This document shows, piece after piece, positions 1 to 8,865 of a stretch of 59,559 bases of DNA. The notes below the pieces were generated by a model. That model searched no databases, had not been told where the DNA came from, and worked only from the letters and a program-made list of their open reading frames with translations. Position numbers and translations under genes: made by a program. The stretch lies in assembly GCA_900315435.1 (NCBI GenBank), contig OMYY01000017.1:1-59559 (forward strand). Reading direction: 5' to 3'. The stretch comes from an uncultured Spirochaetaceae bacterium (GTDB lineage: Bacteria > Spirochaetota > Spirochaetia > Sphaerochaetales > Sphaerochaetaceae). Numbering within the stretch: position 1 is the first letter of the stretch; each line of letters begins with the position of its first letter.

Positions 1-842
1 TAGCCGGCCTGCGGGCCGGCACTTGGGCTGGCCCAACTACATGGCATGCGCTGGCCCGTTAATGTGGCACTACTGTCCCCCTGGAACGACCATTTGCATT
101 TGGCAAGTTGGGACGGGATGCTGTTCCAGACAGCACGGATTCTGGGAACCTGATCATTGGGCGCATGTTTGGAAACATCCTGATCGTAGGCAGCGAGAAT
201 GTTGTCTTGTATCTGCGCGACCTGATGGTAGTCGTGATTCGCGCTGAAGGAAAGCACAGCCTCAGGCATTCCTCCAACATAGTAGTATTTCTTCAGTGCA
301 TCGGTCAGCTTCAGTCGGAAGACCTTCATCATTTCAAAGTCCTTCCGTGCAATCATGTCGGCACAGTCCTTCATGCCGTCGGCAATCAGAAATTCGCGGA
401 AGGAGAGCGGATAGAGTTTCAGAAAATCCACTTTCCCCACCGGGAATGATGTTCCTTGGTGCAAGGCGATTCCGAGAAGAGAACCGGCACAGATAATGTG
501 ATATTCCGGTGCATTCTCACAAAAATACTTAAGGGAGGCGAGGGCTGCCGGAACTTCCTGGATTTCATCAAAGATGAGCAGGGTATCATCGGGTGTTATC
601 GTATGGCCGCAGTAGAGCTCGATCCCTTGCATGATCCGCTGGATGCTCAGATCACCGGCAAAAAGATTGGACATGATTTCGTTATGGTCAAAGTTGATAT
701 AAACGGTATTTCTGTATTCCTGTGCTCCGAACTCTTTCATCAACCAGGTCTTTCCTACCTGACGTGCGCCCTCGATGATAAGCGGTTTTCTTCGCGAGCT
801 TTCCTTCCACTGTTTCAAATCATGCAAAGCATCGCGGTACAT
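1..842 (-). CDS. ATP-binding protein, AAA_14/DUF4143 family, 3' end truncated
   Basis: The frame starts at an ATG preceded by GGAGGA six bases upstream and stays open to the window edge. It shows a Walker A motif (GARQVGKT, residues 25-32), a Walker B motif (LLIFDE, around 88-93) and the family blocks AGSLLG, GTSFPVGKVDF and YYYVGGMPEA. Family resemblance runs to NSIPSQLAK, around position 98. The next thirty or so residues do not look like DUF4143 sequence and are encoded by palindromic, GC-rich DNA, so the C-terminal half was probably lost to a rearrangement. Proteins of this family are common solitary genes in gut bacteria and their physiological role is not settled. The gene is more AT-rich than aspS and carB, which fits acquisition by transfer. 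Family call is firm; truncation is likely; function is unknown. Confidence 0.8.
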   Translation of the reverse strand, partial: MYRDALHDLKQWKESSRRKPLIIEGARQVGKTWLMKEFGAQEYRNTVYINFDHNEIMSNLFAGDLSIQRIMQGIELYCGHTITPDDTLLIFDEIQEVPAALASLKYFCENAPEYHIICAGSLLGIALHQGTSFPVGKVDFLKLYPLSFREFLIADGMKDCADMIARKDFEMMKVFRLKLTDALKKYYYVGGMPEAVLSFSANHDYHQVAQIQDNILAAYDQDVSKHAPNDQVPRIRAVWNSIPSQLAKCKWSFQGDSSATLTGQRMPCSWASPSAGPQAG

Positions 843-1052
843 GACGTTCCTCCAGACAGGTAGCTATCCAATTTGGATGATACGGTGTAATTACATTTTT
901 ATCAGTGAAATACGGGTATAAGTCGCATCTTCCACGAAACAATGGCTATGCAAGGCGAAGCAAGAGAACCGGCATCCAACCCCTACGAATGGGCCACGCC
1001 TGTGTGCTATCGTTGGTGTTCCTGCAATCGCGATTTGCCGCACGGCGGTGGT

Positions 1053-1083
1053 AAAAAAAGCCCCCTCTTTCGAGGGAGCCCCA
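1053..1083 (-). terminator. Rho-independent terminator of aspS
   Basis: On the minus strand, 20-50 bases after the aspS stop, an eight-pair stem (GCTCCCTC with GAGGGGGC, one G-U pair) with a GAAA loop is followed by a run of T. Confidence 0.85.
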
Positions 1084-1102
1084 GCAGCCAATCGATGTCT
1101 GA

Positions 1103-2890
1103 TCAGTTTTTCTTTTCTTCAGGCATGACCACGTTGATGTGGAGTTCCTTCAGGTTCTCCGGCTCAAGCTCGCTCGGAGAATTGTCCATGGAACAGACAC
1201 CTACCGTGTTCTTCGGGAAGGCGATGACCTCGTGGATGGAAGTCTGCTCGCTGACGATCATCACAAGACGATCGATTCCCGGGGCGATGCCACCGTGTGG
1301 AGGAGGACCGTACTTGAAGGCGTCAAGCAGGAACCCGAAGGCTTTTTGCGCCTTCTCCTCAGGGTAGTTGCAAATGGAGAAAACTCGTTTTTGCAACTCG
1401 ATGTCGTGGATACGGATTGACCCGGAAGCGCACTCATAGCCGTTGCAGACCATGTCGTACAGGTCTCCGATGACGGCACCGGGATCCTTCTCCATGGTCG
1501 GGATGTACTCGACCTGAGGCATGCTGAACATATGGTGGGCTGCCTCCCAGTGACCCTCGTCCTCGTTGAACTCAAAGAGCGGAAAGTCGATGATCCAGCA
1601 GAAGGCGAAGGTATGTGGCTTGGCAAGTTTCAGGTCCTTGCCGACCTGGGTGCGGACTGCGCCAAGAGCCGTGCAGCAAACCTTCCATTTCGCGTCGGCC
1701 AGCAGGACGATCAGGTCCCCTTCCTTGGCCCCGAACAGGTTGATGAGCTCAGCCTCGAGACCAGCGAAATACTTGGCGCAACCACCGGCGAGGGTATTGC
1801 CGGCTCCGACCTTGGTCCAGGCGATGCCATGGGCCTTATAGGTCTTGGCCACCTCGTTCAGGCTGTCGATGTACTTGCGGGTGAACTCCTGGTGCTCGTT
1901 TTTCGGCGCACAGATGCCCTTGACGCTTCCCTTGGCGGCGACGAGGTCCTTGTAGACCTGGAAGGAAGACTTCGAGACCAAGTCGTTCAGGTCCTTCATC
2001 TCGACGCCGAAGCGGAGGTCCGGCTTGTCGCAACCATAGGTGTTCATCGAGTCATACCACTTGATTCTTCTGAAATGCTCGGGCAGCTCGTAATGGACCA
2101 CTTCCTTGAAGACATGGCGCATGCACTTTTCCATCATGTCGAGCACGTCGTCGCGATGGACGAAGCTCATCTCGACATCCAGCTGGGTGAACTCGAGCTG
2201 GCGGTCGCCGCGGGCGTCCTCGTCGCGGTAGCAGCGGGCGATCTGGAAGTACTTGTCCATGCCGCCGACCATGAGCAGCTGCTTGTAGAGCTGCGGACTC
2301 TGGGGAAGGGCATAGAACTTGCCCGGCCACAGGCGGGAGGGAACGACGAAATCGCGGGCCCCCTCGGGGGTCTTGCGGACCAGCGTCGGGGTCTCGATCT
2401 CGTAGAACCCTTGGCCGCAGAGGTAATCCCTGATGGAGTGGACGAACTCGTGGCGGAGCCGGATGCGGTCCTGCATGCCCTTGCTGCGCAGGTCGAGATA
2501 GCGGTAGCGCAGACGGATGTCCTCGTTAGGCACATGCTCGTCATCATCGATCATGAAGGGAAGCGGAGCGCACTTGCTCAGGATCTGGATCTGTTCTGCC
2601 TTGACCTCGATCTCGCCGGTCGGCATGTCTTTGTTGACCATGCTCTCGGGACGAAGACGTACGGTTCCCTTGACGGCGATGCAGTACTCAAGGTGCAACT
2701 GCTTGGCCGTTTCCACCAACTCGCTAGAGGCGTCGTCGTCAACGACGACCTGGGTGATGCCATAACGGTCACGCAGGTTGATGAAGTGCAGGGCGCCATG
2801 GTTGCGGTCGCGATGTACCCATCCGTTGAGGATGACAGTCTTGCCATTGTCTGCTTTTGTCAGCGCGCCACACGTGGTGGTTCGCTGCAT
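1103..2890 (-). CDS. aspS: Aspartyl-tRNA synthetase
   Basis: Class IIb synthetase that charges tRNA-Asp with aspartate in the cytoplasm. From the start MQRTTTCG it is 595 aa, close to the usual 590. It has an N-terminal OB-fold anticodon domain, class II motif 2 (ARCYRDEDARGDR), a bacterial GAD-type insertion, and motif 3 (GIAPGIDRL) near the end. The chosen start has an AGAAG element upstream; the frame also contains an ATG 17 bases earlier without a Shine-Dalgarno site. The OB fold reads RNHGALHF, with histidine where, from memory, discriminating enzymes such as that of E. coli have leucine. This could mean a non-discriminating enzyme that also charges tRNA-Asn. The gene lies 85 bases after carB on the same strand and ends at a clear terminator. 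Confidence 0.96.
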   Translation of the reverse strand: MQRTTTCGALTKADNGKTVILNGWVHRDRNHGALHFINLRDRYGITQVVVDDDASSELVETAKQLHLEYCIAVKGTVRLRPESMVNKDMPTGEIEVKAEQIQILSKCAPLPFMIDDDEHVPNEDIRLRYRYLDLRSKGMQDRIRLRHEFVHSIRDYLCGQGFYEIETPTLVRKTPEGARDFVVPSRLWPGKFYALPQSPQLYKQLLMVGGMDKYFQIARCYRDEDARGDRQLEFTQLDVEMSFVHRDDVLDMMEKCMRHVFKEVVHYELPEHFRRIKWYDSMNTYGCDKPDLRFGVEMKDLNDLVSKSSFQVYKDLVAAKGSVKGICAPKNEHQEFTRKYIDSLNEVAKTYKAHGIAWTKVGAGNTLAGGCAKYFAGLEAELINLFGAKEGDLIVLLADAKWKVCCTALGAVRTQVGKDLKLAKPHTFAFCWIIDFPLFEFNEDEGHWEAAHHMFSMPQVEYIPTMEKDPGAVIGDLYDMVCNGYECASGSIRIHDIELQKRVFSICNYPEEKAQKAFGFLLDAFKYGPPPHGGIAPGIDRLVMIVSEQTSIHEVIAFPKNTVGVCSMDNSPSELEPENLKELHINVVMPEEKKN

Positions 2891-2975
2891 AAATGCTTCT
2901 TCTGCCATAATGAGCACAGTGTACTCGCAAGGGGGCGGAATTGCAATCTTGCGGCAGGCCGGAAAACGACTTGCG

Positions 2976-5900
2976 TCACTCCTCCCAGCGGCCACGGGGC
3001 AGTTCGCGTACCGTGTAGTACCCCTCCTGCTCGTAGCGGATCGCCTCGACAGCCGCCCGCGCCGCGCTGGTGGTCGTGGTGTAGGGGATGTGGAGCCGCA
3101 TGGCCATGGAGCGGATGTCGTCGTCGCTTCGCCTGGCATGGTAGCCCATCGGCGTGTTGATGACCAGGTCCACCTTGTGGGCATGCATCAAGTCGACGAT
3201 GTTGGGATGCCCGTCCTGCGTCTTCAGGACGACGCCGCACAGGATGCCGGCCTCGAACAACGCCCTCGCCGTGCCGCGGGTGGCGAGCAGGGTGAATCCC
3301 ATCTTCTCCAGGTCGCGTGCGATCGGGATGATGGTCTGGTGGTCGTTGTGGTTGACGGTGATGACCACCGTCCCGCTCTTGGGCAGCAGATTTCCAGCGG
3401 CAGCCTGACTTTTCGCATACGCCTCGCCAAAGGTCCTGCCCATGCCGATCGCCTCGCCGGTGGAACGCATCTCCGGGCCGAGAGCCGGATCGACGTTGCT
3501 GAAGCGGTCGAAACTGAAGACCGCCTCCTTGATTGCCCATCCCATCAACGGCTTGCCCTCGGCGACAGCTCCCTCGGCGGGAACCAGTCCTTGGCTGACC
3601 AGGTCCTCGCCATGCCAGACGCGGACGGCAGCCTCGATGAGGTTGACCCCGCTGGTCTTGCTGATGAAGGGGACGGTCCGGCTCCCTCTCGGGTTGACCT
3701 CGATGATGAACAGGTCGTCCCCCTTGCTGGCGAACTGGATGTTCATCAATCCCTTGACCTTGAGTTCCCGGGCGAGTTTGAGGGCCCACTGCCGCATCTG
3801 GGCCAGGACCTGGGGACGGGACTTGTAAGGAGGAAAGACCGCCGCCGAGTCTCCAGAGTGGATTCCCGCCGCCTCGATGTGCTGGACGATTCCGCCTATG
3901 TAGAGGCTCGTGCCGTCGCTGACGGCATCCAAGTCATACTCGAAGGCGTCCTCAAGGAACTGGTCGATCAGGACCGGCTTCTTCGTCGAAGTCTCCACCC
4001 TGCTGTGCTCGATGAAATCGGTCAGGCCGGCCTCGTCGTCGACGATGAACATGCCCCTGCCACCTAGGACGAACGAGGGCCTGAGCAGGACGGGGAAGCC
4101 CACTTCCTTGGCTTTTTCGTAGATTTCCTGGGGGTTGTGGGCGGTGCGGTTGGTCGGGTTGCGCAGGCCCAACCTGTGGACCAGCGCACTGAAACGTTCG
4201 CGGTCGCCTGCCTCGTCCAGGCCATCCAGACTGGTGCCCAAAATGCGCGCTCCGGCAGCCTCGAGTTCTCCAGCCATGTTCAGCGGGGTCTGGCCTCCAA
4301 GCTGGACAATCACGTTTCTCGTGCCCTCCAGCCGCATGATTTCCTTCACGTGTTCGGCGGTCAACGGCTCGATGTACAGCCGGTCGCTGGTGTTGAAATC
4401 GGTGGAAACCGTCTCGGGATTGCTGTTGACCATGATGGTCTTCACTCCGAGTTTCCGCCAGGCAAGGCTGGAGAGGGTGCAGCAGGTGTCGAACTCGAGC
4501 CCCTGGCCGATCCGGTTCGGGCCGCTTGCGATGATGATCACCGCCTGTTCCCCGAGTGGTCGTGTCTCGTCAGCTTCGCCGTAGGTGGTGTAGCAGTAGG
4601 GGGTCGACGCCTTGAACTCGCCTGCGCAGGTATCCACATGGTGGGCTACCGCAAACATACGCAGCTTCTGGCGGAGCTCGTACACTTGTCGCTCGTCCAT
4701 GCCGGCAAGCTGTCCGATCCGCTTGTCGCTCATGCCGTAACGTTTTGCTTCGAGCAACAGGTCGTGTTCCAGCTTCTCGCTTGCAAGGCGCGCATCCAGC
4801 TGTGCCTGCCGCTGGAGCTGATGGAGGAACCATGGGTCGAAGCCGGTGATCTGGTTGATATCCTTCAGGGTGTGGGTTCCGCGGACAATGGCGGTATAGG
4901 CGGCCAGCAGCCGGAGCGGGTGGGCGCTGTGCAGGAAGTTGTCGATTTCCTCATCGTCGTAGCCGGCGTCCTTCAGGTCGACCAGCCCCTCAAGCTTGCG
5001 CTCGCTGGCACGGATTGCCTTGTTCAGCGCTTCCAAGGCGGTACGTCCGAGCGAAAGGGCTTCGCCGACACTGCGCATCTGCGTGCCGAGCGCGCTGTAG
5101 GGAAGGGGAAATTTCTCCAGTTCGAAGCGGGGCACCTTGACGGCGCAGTAGTCCAGAGCTGGCTCATAGCAGCTTGCGGTCTTGCCGGTGATTTCATTCA
5201 GGACCTCGTCCAGCGTGTAGCCGACGGCAAGCTTGGCGGAGCAACGGGCAATCGGGAAGCCGGTCGCCTTGCTTGCCAAGGCGGAGGAGCGGGATACGCG
5301 CGGGTTCATCTCGATGACCACCATGCGCCCGTCCTTCGGGTTGACGGCAAACTGGACGTTGCTGCCGCCGCAATCCACACCGACGGCACGGAGAATCGCT
5401 ATTGAGGCGTTGCGCATGTGCTGGTAGGCCTGGTCGTCCAAGGTCTGGATCGGGGCTATGGTGATCGAGTCGCCGGTGTGGACACCCATCGGGTCGATAT
5501 TCTCGATCGAGCAGACGATGATCGCGTTGTCCTTGTGGTCCCGCATCACCTCCATCTCGAACTCTTTCCAGCCGATCAGAGACTCCTCTACCAGGGCCTC
5601 ATGGACCGGACTGATTTCCAGCGCCCGGGCGATATTCTCCATGAACTCGTCGTCGTCATGGGCGATCGAGCCGCCGAATCCTCCCAACGTGAAACTGGGG
5701 CGGATGATGACGGGGTATCCAATGGTGTTCTTCGCCTGGATGCCCTCCTGGACGGTGTGGACTCCGACACTGCGGGGACTTTCCAGTCCGAGACTCTCGA
5801 CAATCTCTTTGAAGCGCTCGCGGTCTTCGGCCAGGTTGATGCTCTTGATCGAGGCTCCGATCACTTGGACTCCGTACTTGTCCAGGATTCCCTTCCGGGA

Positions 5901-6206
5901 GAGTTCCATGGCCAGGTTGAGTCCGGTCTGTCCGCCCATGGTCGTCAGGATCGCGTCGGGTCTTTCGCGCTGGAACAGCTCCTCGACGTACTCGGTTTTC
6001 AGGGGCTCCATGTAGATATGGTCGGCAAGTCCGCTGGTGGTCTGCACGGTGGCCGGATTGGGATTGAGCAGGATCACCTCGTAGCCTTCTTCCTTCAGGG
6101 CCTTGACGGCTTGGGTTCCGCTGTAATCGAACTCACAGGCCTGCCCGATGATGATCGGGCCGCTGCCGATAACCAGAATGCGATGGATATCCGTTCTCTT
6201 GCTCAT
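2976..6206 (-). CDS. carB: Carbamoyl-phosphate synthase, large subunit
   Basis: Large subunit of carbamoyl-phosphate synthase, which makes carbamoyl phosphate from bicarbonate, ammonia and two ATP for pyrimidine and arginine synthesis. The 1076 aa match the normal length of about 1070. Two homologous ATP-grasp halves are visible: the first begins RILVIGSGPIIIGQACEFDYSG and carries FTLGGFGGS, the second begins IIASGPNRIGQGLEFD and carries FVLGGRGM. The allosteric MGS-like domain forms the last 140 or so residues (INTPMGYHARRSDDDIR). The start codon overlaps the carA stop by four bases (ATGA), so the two subunits are translationally coupled. Confidence 0.97.
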   Translation of the reverse strand: MSKRTDIHRILVIGSGPIIIGQACEFDYSGTQAVKALKEEGYEVILLNPNPATVQTTSGLADHIYMEPLKTEYVEELFQRERPDAILTTMGGQTGLNLAMELSRKGILDKYGVQVIGASIKSINLAEDRERFKEIVESLGLESPRSVGVHTVQEGIQAKNTIGYPVIIRPSFTLGGFGGSIAHDDDEFMENIARALEISPVHEALVEESLIGWKEFEMEVMRDHKDNAIIVCSIENIDPMGVHTGDSITIAPIQTLDDQAYQHMRNASIAILRAVGVDCGGSNVQFAVNPKDGRMVVIEMNPRVSRSSALASKATGFPIARCSAKLAVGYTLDEVLNEITGKTASCYEPALDYCAVKVPRFELEKFPLPYSALGTQMRSVGEALSLGRTALEALNKAIRASERKLEGLVDLKDAGYDDEEIDNFLHSAHPLRLLAAYTAIVRGTHTLKDINQITGFDPWFLHQLQRQAQLDARLASEKLEHDLLLEAKRYGMSDKRIGQLAGMDERQVYELRQKLRMFAVAHHVDTCAGEFKASTPYCYTTYGEADETRPLGEQAVIIIASGPNRIGQGLEFDTCCTLSSLAWRKLGVKTIMVNSNPETVSTDFNTSDRLYIEPLTAEHVKEIMRLEGTRNVIVQLGGQTPLNMAGELEAAGARILGTSLDGLDEAGDRERFSALVHRLGLRNPTNRTAHNPQEIYEKAKEVGFPVLLRPSFVLGGRGMFIVDDEAGLTDFIEHSRVETSTKKPVLIDQFLEDAFEYDLDAVSDGTSLYIGGIVQHIEAAGIHSGDSAAVFPPYKSRPQVLAQMRQWALKLARELKVKGLMNIQFASKGDDLFIIEVNPRGSRTVPFISKTSGVNLIEAAVRVWHGEDLVSQGLVPAEGAVAEGKPLMGWAIKEAVFSFDRFSNVDPALGPEMRSTGEAIGMGRTFGEAYAKSQAAAGNLLPKSGTVVITVNHNDHQTIIPIARDLEKMGFTLLATRGTARALFEAGILCGVVLKTQDGHPNIVDLMHAHKVDLVINTPMGYHARRSDDDIRSMAMRLHIPYTTTTSAARAAVEAIRYEQEGYYTVRELPRGRWEE

Positions 6207-7321
6207 TTCGCTACTCCCATTTGCACGAAGCGGTCAAAAATCGGTGCGGCGTCATGGGGGCCGGGCGAGGCCTCCGGGTGGAACTGGACCGAGGCGACTT
6301 TCCGCTTCTCGTCGATCAAGCCTTCGATCGACCCGTCATTGGCGTTGGTGTACCAGACCTTTACTCCTGGGGGAAGGCTGTCCGGGTCGCTCATGAAACC
6401 ATGGTTCTGGCTGGTGACGAAGGTGCGCCCCGTCAGGTGGTCGTAGACCGGCTCGTTTCCGCCATGGTGCCCGAACTTCATCTTCACCGTCGTGCCTCCG
6501 AGCGCCCAGGTGATCAACTGGTGACCCAGACAGATGCCGACGACCGGCATGACGCCGATCAGGCTCCTGACCATGGCGACGGCGTCCTGCAGCAGGGCAG
6601 GGTCACCCGGTCCATTGGAGAGGAAGAGCGCGTCACAGCCGGTAGCCAGCACCTCTTCCCTGGTGGCGGTGGAAGGAAGAAGCGTGACCGCGGCACCACG
6701 CTGGTAAAGCTCTCGGATGATGGAGCGTTTGACTCCGAAATCGACGAGGGCGAAACGGCAGAGCGGGTGTTCCGGCCGGCTTCCGTCTATCAGCGGGTCG
6801 ACGAGGGGCTCGGCCACCGTCACGTCGGCGATCAAATCCCGCTCGGTGATTGCAGGGAAGGAGGCGAGTCGTTCCTTTGCCAGCTCAAGTTCCTTCGCAT
6901 CGTGATAGGTGAGGATCATCGCGTTCTGGCTGCCATGGTCTCGCAAGTGCAACGTAAGACTGCGGGTATCCACCCCTTGGATGCCGCTGATTCCGCTTTT
7001 CTCCATGAAGGCAGAGAGGGAAACCCGTCCCTCGGAAACCGGCCCGTCATACAGGTCATGGACCACCAGCCCGCTGGCCTTGATTCCCCTGCTCTCGCAG
7101 AAGCGTCCCTCGCAGCCGTAGTTGCCGATCTCCGGATAGGTCATCAGGACCATCTGGCCGTTGTAGGAGGGGTCGGTGAGAATTTCCTGATACCCGGTCA
7201 TGCTGGTGTTGAAGACGATTTCTGCGATTGGTGCCCGTTCCACGCCCGGCTCGAGATAGCCGAATCCCGTTCCCGGAAAAATGGTTCCGTCAGAAAGCAA
7301 GAGAATGGTTTGTTGCATCAT
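6203..7321 (-). CDS. carA: Carbamoyl-phosphate synthase, small (glutaminase) subunit
   Basis: Glutamine amidotransferase subunit that hydrolyses glutamine and delivers ammonia to CarB. The N-terminal CPSase_sm domain (LLSDGTIFPGTGFGY) is followed by a class I GATase domain with the nucleophile motif GICLGHQ and the His/Glu motif VQFHPEASPGPHD. The start is ATGATG at 7321 or 7318, giving about 372 aa, the usual size. The open frame extends further upstream but that part is not family-like. No strong Shine-Dalgarno is visible. carA heads the carAB operon and diverges from gap. A promoter and an unusual palindrome lie upstream. Confidence 0.95.
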   Translation of the reverse strand: MMQQTILLLSDGTIFPGTGFGYLEPGVERAPIAEIVFNTSMTGYQEILTDPSYNGQMVLMTYPEIGNYGCEGRFCESRGIKASGLVVHDLYDGPVSEGRVSLSAFMEKSGISGIQGVDTRSLTLHLRDHGSQNAMILTYHDAKELELAKERLASFPAITERDLIADVTVAEPLVDPLIDGSRPEHPLCRFALVDFGVKRSIIRELYQRGAAVTLLPSTATREEVLATGCDALFLSNGPGDPALLQDAVAMVRSLIGVMPVVGICLGHQLITWALGGTTVKMKFGHHGGNEPVYDHLTGRTFVTSQNHGFMSDPDSLPPGVKVWYTNANDGSIEGLIDEKRKVASVQFHPEASPGPHDAAPIFDRFVQMGVAK

Positions 7322-7340
7322 TTGTACCCAAATTGCCGAC

Positions 7341-7369
7341 ACTTTACCAAAATGCTTTTCAAATTGCAA
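7341..7369 (-). promoter_or_regulatory. Predicted sigma-70 promoter of carAB
   Basis: On the minus strand, TTGCAA and TAAAGT are separated by 17 bases. The predicted transcription start is about 13 bases before the carA ATG. The -35 lies inside a TTTGTTGCAA element that resembles the arms of the palindrome further upstream. Confidence 0.45.
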
Positions 7370-7405
7370 CAAAGTAGGCTCATTTTTCCCGACTATTTTT
7401 CTTCT

Positions 7406-7435
7406 TATGCAACAATAGAGCGGAATTGTTGCATA
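7406..7435. promoter_or_regulatory. Perfect 11-bp inverted repeat upstream of carAB (candidate operator)
   Basis: TATGCAACAAT and ATTGTTGCATA are exact complements separated by eight bases. Further TTGTTGC copies occur at the carA -35 (around 7364-7372) and at the start of the carA coding sequence (around 7310-7318). There is no T-run, so a terminator is unlikely and an operator for an unknown regulator is more plausible. Confidence 0.5.
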
Positions 7436-7619
7436 CAGGGAAGTACGGAATGGAGGGAACCCGACTTAAGGCACAATGGAAGAAACGGGTAATTATTCCT
7501 TGTTTTCTGGAATTATTTGTGGGGGATGGTTGTTTCATGTGAAAATTGGTGCACCGGAGAGAGGTATATGCATTGCTGGCAAGCAGTTTTCATGGCGGAA
7601 GCCTTGCCACACGAAACGA

Positions 7620-7647
7620 TTTACAGTATATCTGTTTGTGGTATATC
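7620..7647 (+). promoter_or_regulatory. Predicted promoter of gap
   Basis: TTTACA and TATATC are spaced by 16 bases, about 60 bases upstream of the start codon. A small GC hairpin and a strong AAGGAGA ribosome binding site follow. Confidence 0.5.
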
Positions 7648-7705
7648 GAGTACCCCTGTGAGGGGGTCATGACAAAGGCAAACATACTTTTTTAAGGAGA
7701 CAAAA

Positions 7706-8710
7706 ATGTCTGTAAGAGTTGCTATTAATGGTTTCGGCCGTATCGGCCGTCTGGCTTTCCGCCAGATGTTCCAGGCTCCTGGCTATGATGTCGTCGCCAT
7801 CAACGACCTGACCAGCCCCGCTATGCTGGCCTACCTGCTGAAGTACGACACCACCCATGGTCCTTATCAGGGGACTGTCGAGGCTGGCGAGGACTTCATC
7901 ACCGTCAACGGCAAGAAGATCACCATCTACGCCGAGAAAGATGCCGCCAACCTGCCTTGGAAGGATCTGAAGATTGATGTCGTCCTGGAGTGCACTGGTT
8001 TCTACACCTCCAAGGAGAAGGCTTCCGCCCATATCAAGGCTGGTGCCCGCAAGGTCGTTATTTCCGCTCCGGCTGGCAACGATCTTCCGACCATCGTCTT
8101 CAACGTCAACCACAAGACCCTGAAGCCGACCGACACCATCATCAGCGCCGCTTCCTGCACTACCAACTGCCTCGCTCCTATGGCCAAGGCCCTGAACGAC
8201 CTTTGCCCGGTCGAGAGCGGCTTCATGACCACCGTCCACGCCTACACTGGCGACCAGATGGTGCTCGACGGCCCGCAGAGAAAGGGTAACCTCCGCAGAT
8301 CCAGAGCTGCCGCCGAGAACATCGTTCCGGCTTCTTCCGGTGCAGCCAAGGCCATCGGCCTGGTCATCCCCGAGCTGAACGGCAAGCTGAACGGCGCCGC
8401 CCAGAGAGTTCCTGTCGCCACCGGTTCCACCACCATCCTTGACGCTGTCGTCATGGGCAAGGTGACCGTCGACCAGGTCAACGCCCAGATGAAGAAAGAG
8501 TCCACCGAGTCCTTCGCCTACAACGAGGACGAGATTGTCTCTTCCGACATCATCAACAGCACCGCCGGTTCCATCTTCGACGCCACCCAGACCAAGGTCC
8601 TCCCGATGGGAGACAAGACCCTTGTCCAGGTCGTGTCCTGGTACGACAACGAGAACTCCTACACCAGCCAGATGGTCCGCACCATCAAGTACTTCTCCGA
8701 GCTGAACTAA
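7706..8710 (+). CDS. gap: Glyceraldehyde-3-phosphate dehydrogenase, type I
   Basis: Glycolytic NAD-dependent enzyme that oxidises and phosphorylates glyceraldehyde 3-phosphate to 1,3-bisphosphoglycerate. The 334 aa are standard. The N-terminal Rossmann motif [10 protein letters not shown], the active-site SCTTNCLAP (catalytic cysteine) and the C-terminal [12 protein letters not shown] are all present. AAGGAG lies seven bases before the ATG. The gene uses a narrow codon set, as highly expressed genes do, and stands alone with its own promoter and terminator. Confidence 0.97.
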   Translation: MSVRVAINGFGRIGRLAFRQMFQAPGYDVVAINDLTSPAMLAYLLKYDTTHGPYQGTVEAGEDFITVNGKKITIYAEKDAANLPWKDLKIDVVLECTGFYTSKEKASAHIKAGARKVVISAPAGNDLPTIVFNVNHKTLKPTDTIISAASCTTNCLAPMAKALNDLCPVESGFMTTVHAYTGDQMVLDGPQRKGNLRRSRAAAENIVPASSGAAKAIGLVIPELNGKLNGAAQRVPVATGSTTILDAVVMGKVTVDQVNAQMKKESTESFAYNEDEIVSSDIINSTAGSIFDATQTKVLPMGDKTLVQVVSWYDNENSYTSQMVRTIKYFSELN

Positions 8711-8734
8711 ACCAGCAAGGAATGGAGATTCTCA

Positions 8735-8764
8735 GAGAGGCCGCCGCGAGGCGGTCTCTTTTTG
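8735..8764 (+). terminator. Rho-independent terminator of gap
   Basis: GAGAGGCCGCC and GGCGGTCTC form a GC-rich stem with a GCGA loop and a small bulge, followed by TTTTT, about 25 bases after the gap stop. Confidence 0.85.
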
Positions 8765-8826
8765 TCCAAAACAGGAAGAATCCGGGACTATCCCTTTCAT
8801 GGTCCGGCACCTAGGCACATAAGAAC

Positions 8827-8844
8827 GCCCCGCCGTAGCGGGGC
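8827..8844 (-). terminator. Likely terminator of the araD-isomerase operon
   Basis: On the minus strand a perfect seven-pair stem GCCCCGC/GCGGGGC with a TACG loop lies 22 bases after the isomerase stop. The following T-tract is weak (GTTCTTAT), so termination may be partial. Confidence 0.55.
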
Positions 8845-8865
8845 ACCGAAGGGCATTGTTTTCCC

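Larger units (their letters stand above)
7322..7705. other. 384-bp intergenic region between divergent carAB and gap
   Basis: This AT-rich stretch holds the carAB promoter, the 11-bp inverted repeat and the gap promoter. A short hairpin (ACCCC-TGTGA-GGGGT, about 7652-7666) lies in the predicted gap leader. I see no convincing gene in it. Confidence 0.7.

Noticed and set aside
866-878. Palindrome ATCCAATTTGGAT upstream of the AAA/DUF4143 gene
   Set aside because: A 13-base AT-rich palindrome can arise by chance, and no second site or clear promoter context was found.
7394-7645. Possible small gene in the carA-gap intergenic region
   Set aside because: Short frames there have no ribosome site with matching spacing and no family resemblance, and promoter and operator elements account for the sequence.
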